Origin: UBA4735 sp035935465
Lineage (GTDB): Bacteria; Chloroflexota; Limnocylindria; P2-11E
Reading direction: 5' to 3'
NCBI GenBank assembly: GCA_035935465.1
Contig: DASYXA010000106.1
Coordinates: 1 to 22,538, forward strand
DNA: 22,538 nt
The notes under the pieces were generated by a model. The model was not told the DNA's origin and made no database searches. It saw only the letters and a list, made by a program, of their open reading frames with translations. The position numbers were made by a program, and so were the translations under genes. Positions within the stretch are counted from its first letter, which is position 1. Each line of letters begins with the position of its first letter. Positions 6,342 to 12,671 of the stretch are shown here, piece after piece.

Positions 6342-7615
6342 GGCCGCGCGCGCTGTTCGCCGCTGCCGCGCGGGACGTTGCCACGCGGCCCCTTCGGAGC
6401 GCGCTGACCGCGATCGGCGTCGCGTTGGCGACGGCGGCGCTCGTCGCGCTCGTCGCACTCAGTCGCGGGATCCAGGTGAACGTGCTCGAGCACTCGTCCA
6501 CGCCGTTCCTCACGATCGTGCAGGTCCTACCTGCCCAGGCCGCGGCCGGGGCGAGCGCGAGGGCCCTCGACGACGGCGCGCTATGGGACATCCGAGCTGC
6601 ACCGCACGTGCGCGAGGCCATTCCCGCGATCGTCGTTCCCGTATCGGTGGCCACAGCCGGGCGTCAGGTCGGCGGCACCCTCATCGGCCTGAGTCCCGCA
6701 GGACCCGCGCCGTATGCGCTCTCCGCTGGCCGCGCGCCGAGCTCGACCGAGACGGACGGGGTGGTGCTGACCCCGGCGGGAGTGCGGGCGCTCGGCCTGA
6801 GCGCAGACGCTGCGGTCGGCCTGATGCTGCAGGTCAGCCTGCGACGCGGCGACACCCGGACCGAGCAGCGCACCGTCACCCTGCGCGTGGCGGGCGTGAG
6901 CGCGGACGACATTCCCGGGCAACTCGCCGTGACGTCGCTCGCCGTCGCCGACGACGCGATCGCCTGGATCGCGACGGGCGAAAGCGCAGCTGCTCGAGAC
7001 GTGCGCCTGGCCCAGCAGGCGGCAGCGGCGCTGCTCTTCGGCGGCCGCGTCGTCGCAGCCGATCTGGGCGGGTCGCGCTACACGACCATCTGGGCCTTCG
7101 CGGATTCGGTCGCCGACGTGCGCGATGTCGCTCGGGCGATCGAGCGCCTCGGCTTCGGGACGTACTCCACCACCGCGCTTTCGCAAACGATCGATGATGC
7201 GTTTCGCGTCGTGAACGGCGGCCTGGCGTCGATCGCGCTCATTGCACTCCTCATCGCTGCCCTCGGGATCGCGAACGCGATGGTCACGACCGTGAGCGAG
7301 CGGACGGTCGAGATCGGGGTGCTGAAGGCCCTCGGCGCGACGGACGAGACGGTCCAAGCGCTTGTCCTCGCCCAGGGAGCGATGCTCGGGCTCATCGGCG
7401 GCATGGCTGGTGTGCTGCTGGGGACAGCGATGGCGGTCGCTGCTGGAGTCGTTGTCCGCGGAGTCATCAGCTCCGCGGGGTTCGCTCCCGTCGTCGATCC
7501 CGCCCTCGGCGCTGGCGCGCTCGGTGTGGCGCTCGCAGTGAGCCTGCTTGCGAGCTCGATCCCGGCCCGCCGGGCCGCGGCGCTCGTACCGGCGGACGCC
7601 CTGCGGAGCGAGTAG
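6338..7615 (+). CDS. FtsX/MacB-type ABC transporter permease
   Basis: The 425-residue protein starts with a positively charged segment and one membrane helix (LRSALTAIGVALATAALVAL). A large extracytoplasmic domain of roughly 220 residues follows. The C-terminus is the FtsX core, with three more helices: IALIALLIAALGIANAMVTT, a second around MLGLIGGMAGVLLGTAMAVA and a third at LGVALAVSLLASSIPARRAA. The cytoplasmic loop SERTVEIGVLKALGATDETV and the ending PARRAAALVPADALRSE are hallmarks of MacB/LolC/E permeases. With the preceding ATPase it forms a mechanotransmission-type transporter that moves a substrate outside the membrane. No MacA-like adaptor is seen. Lipoproteins and a lipase downstream hint that the substrate is a lipid or lipoprotein, which is inference only. 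Confidence 0.88.
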   Translation: MRPRALFAAAARDVATRPLRSALTAIGVALATAALVALVALSRGIQVNVLEHSSTPFLTIVQVLPAQAAAGASARALDDGALWDIRAAPHVREAIPAIVVPVSVATAGRQVGGTLIGLSPAGPAPYALSAGRAPSSTETDGVVLTPAGVRALGLSADAAVGLMLQVSLRRGDTRTEQRTVTLRVAGVSADDIPGQLAVTSLAVADDAIAWIATGESAAARDVRLAQQAAAALLFGGRVVAADLGGSRYTTIWAFADSVADVRDVARAIERLGFGTYSTTALSQTIDDAFRVVNGGLASIALIALLIAALGIANAMVTTVSERTVEIGVLKALGATDETVQALVLAQGAMLGLIGGMAGVLLGTAMAVAAGVVVRGVISSAGFAPVVDPALGAGALGVALAVSLLASSIPARRAAALVPADALRSE

Positions 7616-7669
7616 CCGCCGGGCGGTTGCAGGATAGTTTCCAAGTGGCCGTGCCGGATTCAGCGGGCC

Positions 7670-7699
7670 TTGACGGTCGGTCTGTTGCCCGCCTACCGT
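7670..7699 (+). promoter_or_regulatory. Sigma70-like promoter of the LppX-like gene
   Basis: TTGACG (7670-7675), an 18-bp spacer and TACCGT (7694-7699) form a good promoter. Transcription would begin near 7706, only a few bases before ATG 7710, which lacks a ribosome site. Transcription of the lipoprotein/esterase genes could thus be uncoupled from the ABC genes. Confidence 0.55.
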
Positions 7700-7709
7700 C
7701 CGCCGCGCG

Positions 7710-7796
7710 ATGGGGAGACGGTGGGCACTTGGAGCTCTGACGGCTGCGGCCCTCGTGCTCGGGGCGAGCACGTCCGGATCAGCGGATACGCCGTAG
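7710..7796 (+). pseudogene. Signal-peptide fragment cut off from the LppX-like protein by an in-frame TAG
   Basis: ATG 7710 opens a short frame of 28 codons encoding a good Sec signal peptide (MGRRWALGALTAAALVLGAS, then TSGSADTP) and ends at TAG 7794-7796. The next codons in the same frame (GALTAAMQKTALAKTAHVAV) are the natural start of an LppX-like mature domain that runs on to 8408. The promoter at 7670-7699 points to ATG 7710 as the true gene start. The simplest reading is that one amber codon splits a single secreted-protein gene. It could be a real nonsense mutation, a sequencing error, or readthrough. Confidence 0.6.
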
Positions 7797-7814
7797 GGCG
7801 CGCTGACCGCAGCG

Positions 7815-8408
7815 ATGCAGAAGACCGCCCTCGCAAAGACGGCGCACGTGGCGGTGGACCAGAAATTCAGCGCAGCCGATCGCACGATCCAGTCGAACGT
7901 GACCGGGACGCTCGCGCGTGGCGACCAGGATCTGACGTCCTCCGGCGACGGCGGCGAAAGCCGGCGCGTCGCGGTGGGCCAGTCGATGTACCAGCGTCGA
8001 CCGAACACGCCGGACTCACCGTGGCGGATCAGCCCGCGCCAAGCGCCGGCGTCGGACCAGGCGTTCGGCACGCTGATGCTGGCCGACGGGACGTCGCTCA
8101 GCGATCCGAAGCTCTACAAGAACGCCGTCGACGCTGGGACCGAGCAGCTCCCGCAGGGCCTCGCGCGCAAGGTCACGGCCGATCTGGACATGCCGACCGT
8201 CGCGGCGTCGCTGCTCCTGGCCGCGCCGGATCAAGCGCGGCTGGCGCAGATGCAGGGCCGGGTCACGCTCTGGATCTCCACCACTGACGGCAGCTTGCTA
8301 CGTCACAGCCTCGTGATCACGATCCAAGGCGCGAACGGTCCGGAGAAGATCGAGACGACGATCGACCTGAGCGACCTCGACGCGCCGCTCGTCGTGACTG
8401 CGCCGTAG
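7815..8408 (+). CDS. LppX/LprG-like lipid-carrier domain protein, without its signal peptide
   Basis: The 197-residue frame looks like the LppX/LprAFG family of mycobacterial lipoproteins, whose half-barrel LolA-like fold carries lipids through the cell wall. Features are an N-terminal helix (MQKTALAKTAHVAVDQKFSA), a variable beta region with VAVGQSMYQRR and SPWRISP, then VTLWISTTDGSLLRHSLVIT and the closing TIDLSDLDAPLVVTAP. ATG 7815 is the first start after an in-frame TAG at 7794. Translation from it would leave a cytoplasmic product lacking the secretion signal encoded just upstream in the same frame. The stop overlaps the start of the esterase gene by one base (TAGTG). The family assignment rests on pattern alone and is moderately sure. 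Confidence 0.65.
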   Translation: MQKTALAKTAHVAVDQKFSAADRTIQSNVTGTLARGDQDLTSSGDGGESRRVAVGQSMYQRRPNTPDSPWRISPRQAPASDQAFGTLMLADGTSLSDPKLYKNAVDAGTEQLPQGLARKVTADLDMPTVAASLLLAAPDQARLAQMQGRVTLWISTTDGSLLRHSLVITIQGANGPEKIETTIDLSDLDAPLVVTAP

Positions 8409-10312
8409 TGGACTTCGGTCTCGCCACCATCTCCGGCCTGCCCGGAGTTGCCGCCGCTGCGTTGGCCGCGCGTCGAATCGTGAGCGCCCAGGCGATCCGA
8501 CGGCATCCGCGTGCGGCTCGGCTCGTCGGGCTGACCGCAGCGCTTCTTATCGGTGGTGCATGTCATTCGATCGACGAGAACGCCTTCGCCCACAACCCGG
8601 TTCCGCTGGCGAAGCTCGCGTTCCACGAGCCGATCGCGTTCACCGGCGGTGCCGCCGATGGACAGGTCGTGCCCTTGCAGCCCGGCCTGCTGGCGAGCTA
8701 CCTCGCCGGCGCCCAGTACGACCGGCTCGATCACCAGCAGATCGACGCGAATGTCAACTTCGTCTGGGACGCCACCGGGAATCCCGTGATCTCCGCACCC
8801 GACGGGACCGACCACAACGACGGCGACTTCCGGCTGCCGGACTCGTGGGGCATCTGGTCGGTCGTCTGGGAGGGCTACCTCCTCGCCCCCACCGAGGGCA
8901 CGTACGTGTTGCGGATCCACGTGAATAACGGCGGATGGCTCGAGATGAAGGACCCGAGCGGGTCGCTGACGACCGTGATCAATTGCGCCGGCGGCACGGG
9001 CTTTGAAGGCGACTGCGACGCGAACGTGGCGTTCAGCGCCGGCCCGCAGTACATCCGCTTCAGCTACTTCAACAATGCCCCGCCGTCGGCGAATGCGATC
9101 TTGTCGTGGCAGACGCCGGGCTCGTCGTCGGTCGAGGTCGTGCCGACGAACGCGCTGTGCACCCAGAGCACAGCGTCGTGTTCGGCACCGAAGCGCGCGT
9201 TCATGTTCGTCCACGGGATAAACGGAGACTCCGCCAACCGCTCGATATTCCAGTTATTGCTCAAGCCGCTCGAAGACAGGTACGGCGAGGTCAATGTCAG
9301 GCGGTTTCCCTACTTCCAAGATCGTGCGTTCAAGACTGATAGCGGATGCCTCGGCGGACGATCCGCGCTCATCCCAGCCGACGCGCACGGCCTGCCGATC
9401 AACACTTCGCCGAGCAGCCTGGCTAGCGATGTCTGCGACAGCGAAAGCAACGTCGGCCTCGACGCGATCTTGTTGGATCAGGACATCCAAACGCTACATC
9501 GCGACACCGGCGCGCCGGTCACGCTCATCTGCAACAGCATGGGCTGCGCCATCGTTCGGGCATATCTCGCCTATTCGGTTGCGGCGAACCCTACGGCTGC
9601 GCCTGTTGTGGACAACATCTTCTTCCTGCAAGGCGCGCAGCAAGGGTCATGGCTCGACTGGGGCTCGACCGGACTGCAGGGCCTCAGCGACAGCGCGAAT
9701 CCGCTCGATCGCTTGACCAACACCCTCGTCTCAGAAAACGCTCGCCGGCTGGTCGGATTCGACCCGAATCGTCCGGCGTTTGAAGACCTTCGGCCGCTCA
9801 GTCCCACGTACCGATTCGTCAATCCCGATGTGGCCCACGTGCCGGATGCCATCGGCTACTTCAACGTTGCGAGCGACATCCGTTGGAAGATCGACATGGG
9901 CATCCTCGGGACCCGATTCGTCCGCAACCCGGTGGAGTCGAACGGCTCCTTCGGTGACTACGTGATGCTGCCCGGTCCCGAAGATCCCACTCGCCTCGAC
10001 GTCCTCGGGGGTGAGCGCTTCGACGCGTCGACCATCGGCCGCGGCCGCGACAACCTGGAGTGGACCCTGCGGAAGGACTTCGTCGTGAAGATCGAGACGT
10101 ACGTGGTGCTCCTGCCGATCCTTGCCATCCCAGACCAGGACTGGACCTACCCGACGCCACCACTTGTTCCCGACCCGTTCGCGCTCGCGGAGTCGCACTT
10201 CCAGCTCGGCTCGAAGATGCACGAGATCACGACCCAACGCGATCGGCGCACCGGACTGACCGCTCCGCTCGATGAGCTGATCCTCAACGAGATCTACCGG
10301 CAGGACCCCTGA
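8408..10312 (+). CDS. Secreted PA14-domain alpha/beta-hydrolase (esterase/lipase-like), probable lipoprotein
   Basis: The 634-residue product starts with a signal-like region (RRHPRAARLVGLTAALLIGG followed by AC, a weak lipobox). Residues about 85-250 resemble a PA14-type carbohydrate-binding sandwich (GLLASYLAGAQYDRLDHQQI, VVWEGYLLAPTEGTYVLRIH, IRFSYFNNA). From about residue 265 an alpha/beta hydrolase follows: FMFVHGINGDSANRSIF (oxyanion loop) and VTLICNSMGCAIVRAYLAYS with the candidate nucleophile Ser in C-N-S-M-G. The first position is Cys rather than the usual Gly of GxSxG. The substrate is unknown. GTG 8408 overlaps the preceding stop; GTG 8480 would give a neater signal peptide. The base composition is visibly less GC-rich around 9200-9350 than in the flanking genes, suggesting acquisition. 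Confidence 0.75.
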   Translation: MDFGLATISGLPGVAAAALAARRIVSAQAIRRHPRAARLVGLTAALLIGGACHSIDENAFAHNPVPLAKLAFHEPIAFTGGAADGQVVPLQPGLLASYLAGAQYDRLDHQQIDANVNFVWDATGNPVISAPDGTDHNDGDFRLPDSWGIWSVVWEGYLLAPTEGTYVLRIHVNNGGWLEMKDPSGSLTTVINCAGGTGFEGDCDANVAFSAGPQYIRFSYFNNAPPSANAILSWQTPGSSSVEVVPTNALCTQSTASCSAPKRAFMFVHGINGDSANRSIFQLLLKPLEDRYGEVNVRRFPYFQDRAFKTDSGCLGGRSALIPADAHGLPINTSPSSLASDVCDSESNVGLDAILLDQDIQTLHRDTGAPVTLICNSMGCAIVRAYLAYSVAANPTAAPVVDNIFFLQGAQQGSWLDWGSTGLQGLSDSANPLDRLTNTLVSENARRLVGFDPNRPAFEDLRPLSPTYRFVNPDVAHVPDAIGYFNVASDIRWKIDMGILGTRFVRNPVESNGSFGDYVMLPGPEDPTRLDVLGGERFDASTIGRGRDNLEWTLRKDFVVKIETYVVLLPILAIPDQDWTYPTPPLVPDPFALAESHFQLGSKMHEITTQRDRRTGLTAPLDELILNEIYRQDP

Positions 10313-10316
10313 GAGT

Positions 10317-11078
10317 ATGAACCGACTCACTCCACTGATCGTCCTGTCATTGAGCATCGGCATCGTGACGGGCGCTGCGTCTTCCTCGAGCGCGCTCGGC
10401 GCGCCGCAACCCTCGCGGGTGCTGGTGTTTGAGGACGGCTCTGGCCTCCGCCTCACCATACAAGCCGAGCCGGCCGCGCGCGACGCCGGAGCGTTCACGC
10501 TCCGCGTTCCAGGGACCGGTACGTTCATCGCGGTGACCGGAGCGACGCTCGCCGTGGAGAGCGCCCAGAGCACGAATGTCAGTTACGATGGCCCGGTCGA
10601 CCTCGTCTCAGCGCAAGGGACCTCCACCCGTGTCACGGCCCGGCTGCAGGCTCATCTCGATGCTCCGCATCACATGGGCGAGGCGACGCTCACGACTGCG
10701 ACCGACCGGTTCCACTTGGTCGCGCACCCGGCATCGCGCGCTGGCCTCGATCCGGTGCTCCGTTCGTTCGAGGCGGCAATGCCCGCCGGAGACTGGTCGG
10801 CGATCTACGCAATCGCGTCGTCGGACTTCACCAGCAGTTACACCGCCGAAGCGTTCGCTGCCACGGCCCGAGCACAGGCCGGAACGGTCGGTACGGTCGT
10901 GTTGCTGCGCCGGGTCCAGACCGGCGATGTGCAGACGAGCCCGCTCGGCTTCGGCTACGTCGTCGTCTCATACGAAGTCCGACGATCGGTCGGCGGCGTT
11001 ATCAGCACGTCGAGCGACAATGTGTACTTCCTCTTCGAGAACGGTGCTTGGAGGCTCTGGTTCACCGTCACGCAGTGA
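10317..11078 (+). CDS. Secreted protein with a C-terminal NTF2-like domain
   Basis: This 253-residue protein has a signal peptide (MNRLTPLIVLSLSIGIVTGA, then a Ser/Ala-rich cleavage region). Residues about 35-140 form a beta-rich part (RVLVFEDGSGLRLTIQAEPA and so on) that I do not recognise. The C-terminal 110 residues (DPVLRSFEAAMPAGDWSAIY, FTSSYTAEAFAATAR, VSYEVRRSVGG, FLFENGAWRLWF) have the order of an NTF2/SnoaL-like cone: a helical pair followed by strands ending in an aromatic-rich strand. Such domains bind small ligands or serve as scaffolds; no catalytic function can be assigned. ATG 10317 lies 4 nt after the esterase stop, so the two are probably co-expressed. The last 31 nt overlap the start of the first lipoprotein copy, and part of that overlap is repeated before the second copy. 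Confidence 0.7.
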   Translation: MNRLTPLIVLSLSIGIVTGAASSSSALGAPQPSRVLVFEDGSGLRLTIQAEPAARDAGAFTLRVPGTGTFIAVTGATLAVESAQSTNVSYDGPVDLVSAQGTSTRVTARLQAHLDAPHHMGEATLTTATDRFHLVAHPASRAGLDPVLRSFEAAMPAGDWSAIYAIASSDFTSSYTAEAFAATARAQAGTVGTVVLLRRVQTGDVQTSPLGFGYVVVSYEVRRSVGGVISTSSDNVYFLFENGAWRLWFTVTQ

Positions 11079-11533
11079 TCCTCGCCGCGCTGATCGGCGT
11101 GCTCGCAGGCTGCACCGCACCGACCGCCGGGGTCGATCTGCCGGTGTCGGCGCTGCGCGCGGAGGCGGCGAGCGAGCTCGCGCCGCCGGGTGCGGTCGTC
11201 CTGCGCACGGTGCAGGCTGAGCCGTTCAACAACATCACCGGCCACGAGGCCGCGTTCTACGGCCATCTGTTCGGCCTGCCGTCAGCGGCAGCCGACATCC
11301 ACGCGTTTTACGACCGCGAGCTCGCGAAGCTCGGGTGGCGGGTCACGAGGGGGCCGGGCCTTTCTACGATCGAGACGGCCGGGTGGGCCTGGTGCAAGCC
11401 GAAGCTGGTCTTCAGACTCGGGATTCTCGATCCCCGTGGCTATGGCCGCATCCCGCTAAGCGGTGCCGAGCAGTACCAGAGCGTGATCGACGCGCGGCTC
11501 CAAGGAGTCGACGAAGGTTGTCCGAGCGGATAG
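11048..11533 (+). CDS. Small lipoprotein, copy A of a tandem pair
   Basis: The 161-residue product has a short signal peptide with a perfect lipobox (AALIGVLAGC) and a mature part of about 140 residues containing VVLRTVQAEPFNNITGHEAA, FYDRELAKLGWRVTR and FRLGILDPRGYGRIP. The pattern 'FYDREL-KLGW' is found in small extracytoplasmic proteins of unknown function; I cannot name a family. Start choices are TTG 11048, which supplies a basic n-region (EALVHRHAVIL) but overlaps the upstream gene by 31 nt, and GTG 11075, which gives a GTGA overlap but an unusually short, uncharged signal. It is closely related to copy B next door and probably anchored outside the membrane. Confidence 0.7.
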   Translation: MEALVHRHAVILAALIGVLAGCTAPTAGVDLPVSALRAEAASELAPPGAVVLRTVQAEPFNNITGHEAAFYGHLFGLPSAAADIHAFYDRELAKLGWRVTRGPGLSTIETAGWAWCKPKLVFRLGILDPRGYGRIPLSGAEQYQSVIDARLQGVDEGCPSG

Positions 11534-11884
11534 GACGCTGCGCGACCCGGACGACCAGGGTGGCTTGAGCGAGCTGGGTCCGCGCCGGAAGGTCGTGGTT
11601 CACCGTCACGGAGTGATCCTCGCCGCGCTGATCGGCTTGCTCGCAAGCTGCACCGCACCGACCGCCGGGGTCGATCTGCCGGTGTCGGCGCTGCGCGCCG
11701 AGGCGGCGAGCGAGCTCGCGCCGCCGGGTGCGGTCGTCCTGCGCACGGTGCAGGCTGAGCCGTTCAACAACATCACCGGCCACGAGGCCGCGTTCTACGG
11801 CCATCTGTTCGGCCTGTCGTCAGCGGCAGCCGACATCCACGCGTTCTACGACCGCGAGCTCACCAAGCTCGGGTGGCGGGTCAC
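11059..11884 (+). repeat. Tandem duplication: 11059-11346 and 11597-11884 (97% identical)
   Basis: Aligning the two lipoprotein genes at an offset of 538 bp, the 288-bp blocks 11059-11346 and 11597-11884 differ at 8 positions by my hand count. After these blocks the same two genes differ far more, with 19 of 61 encoded residues changed. The duplicated unit includes the last ~20 bases of the upstream NTF2-like gene (TGGTTCACCGTCACG), so the duplication began inside that gene. Confidence 0.9.
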
Positions 11885-12071
11885 CCGGCGGCCGATCCTC
11901 GGCACCACCGAAACGGATGGTTGGCGGTGGTGCAAGCCGATGCTGCTCTTCAGACTCGGGATCCTGGACCCGCGCGGCTACAACCGCATTCCCTTAACCA
12001 GCGCGGCCCAGTACAAGACGGTGATCGACGCTCGGCTCTCGGGAACCGATGAAGCCTGCCCACGTACGTGA
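11595..12071 (+). CDS. Small lipoprotein, copy B of a tandem pair
   Basis: This is the second copy of the lipoprotein, 158 residues from GTG 11595 (VHRHGVILAALIGLLASC, lipobox LASC). TTG 11565 would extend it by 10 residues (SELGPRRKVV). The N-terminal ~97 residues differ from copy A at only five positions, while the C-terminal ~60 residues differ at 19, including RRPILGTTETDGWRWCKPML and DEACPRT. Both copies keep two Cys residues in the mature part (WCKP and the C-terminal CP), possibly a disulfide. The intergenic spacer between the copies is about 60 bp. It is the last gene of the cluster; a small inverted repeat follows at 12078-12106. Confidence 0.72.
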   Translation: MVHRHGVILAALIGLLASCTAPTAGVDLPVSALRAEAASELAPPGAVVLRTVQAEPFNNITGHEAAFYGHLFGLSSAAADIHAFYDRELTKLGWRVTRRPILGTTETDGWRWCKPMLLFRLGILDPRGYNRIPLTSAAQYKTVIDARLSGTDEACPRT

Positions 12072-12255
12072 AGCGCAACGGATCGGCGGATTGACGGTCG
12101 ATCCGTCGGCGACCGTGACCACAGCACCCTACGACGCAGACTGCGTACCCACGATGAATTGACACCTTGTCCTACGACGCGCGAGAACGATGCTCGGTCA
12201 CGGCAAGATGAGGCGTCACTCGACACCTAGCGGATCCCAAAGCCAGATAGCCTTC
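12072..12255. other. Non-coding spacer between the accessory cluster and the ArsR operon
   Basis: No credible gene is present in this 184-bp spacer. It contains the inverted repeat ACGGATCG/CGATCCGT (12078-12085 and 12099-12106, 13-base loop) just after the lipoprotein stop, without a T-run. It also has the direct repeat CCTACGACGC at 12128-12137 and 12171-12180. A TTGACA at 12159-12164 has no matching -10 box. Confidence 0.5.
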
Positions 12256-12284
12256 TTGACAGCCCACCGGCCATGCCGTACTAT
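12256..12284 (+). promoter_or_regulatory. Consensus promoter of the ArsR operon
   Basis: TTGACA (12256-12261), a 17-bp spacer and TACTAT (12279-12284) form the best promoter in the window. The predicted start site is about 12291. ATG 12273 therefore lies upstream of the mRNA start and cannot be the ArsR start codon; ATG 12321 is. Confidence 0.85.
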
Positions 12285-12288
12285 ACCA

Positions 12289-12306
12289 TCTGGTTACATA
12301 ACCAGA
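12289..12306 (+). promoter_or_regulatory. Palindromic operator, probably bound by the ArsR-family regulator
   Basis: TCTGGTTACATAACCAGA is a perfect inverted repeat of 8 bp arms around CA. It begins 4 bp after the -10 box and covers the predicted transcription start, so a bound dimer would block initiation. ArsR-type winged-helix repressors bind such sites, and the next gene encodes one, so autoregulation is expected. Confidence 0.8.
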
Positions 12307-12320
12307 AGGTGAAGTACGGA

Positions 12321-12671
12321 ATGGCGACCGACCGGCTCAGCGCGACGTTCTCGGCCATCGCCGATCCCACCCGGCGGGCGATCCTCGCGCGCCTGGCGTC
12401 GGGGGAAGCCACGGTAACGGAGCTCGCCAAGCCGTTCGACATGACGTTGCCGGCGATCTCGAAGCACCTCAAGGTGCTCGAGAACGCCGGGCTCATCTCT
12501 CGCGGCCGGGACGCCCAGTGGCGGCCCGCGCGCCTGGAGGCCGACCGCCTCAGGGAAGCGGCGAAGTGGATGGAGCGGTACCGGGTCTTCTGGGAGCAGA
12601 GCCTCGACCGGCTCGACCAGCACCTGCGCGAGATACAGCGGGAGGATAAGAAGCATGGCCGCGGCCGATAG
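12321..12671 (+). CDS. ArsR-family transcriptional repressor
   Basis: The 116-residue protein is a compact winged helix: AIADPTRRAILARLASGEAT, VTELAKPFDMTLPAISKHLK (helix-turn-helix) and VLENAGLISRGRDAQWRPAR (wing). The ADPTRRAIL and ISKHLKVLENAGL wording is typical of the ArsR subgroup paired with SRPBCC proteins. The metal-binding Cys motif of true arsenic sensors (CxC in the recognition helix) is absent, so its signal is probably not arsenic. ATG 12321 is preceded by AGAAGGTGA and lies downstream of the promoter and palindromic operator. Its stop overlaps the SRPBCC gene by 17 nt. Confidence 0.92.
   Translation: MATDRLSATFSAIADPTRRAILARLASGEATVTELAKPFDMTLPAISKHLKVLENAGLISRGRDAQWRPARLEADRLREAAKWMERYRVFWEQSLDRLDQHLREIQREDKKHGRGR

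Noticed and set aside
6581..8071. 496-codon minus-strand frame across the ABC permease and LppX-like gene
   Set aside because: The translation is Arg/Asp/His-rich without domains, while the plus strand has an FtsX permease with coupled start.
12078..12106. Inverted repeat ACGGATCG/CGATCCGT as an intrinsic terminator
   Set aside because: It has a 13-base loop and no T-run; it is kept only as a note in the spacer entry.
12273..12320. ATG 12273 as the ArsR start, adding 16 residues
   Set aside because: It lies upstream of the predicted transcription start and overlaps the promoter and the palindromic operator; ATG 12321 has a ribosome site.
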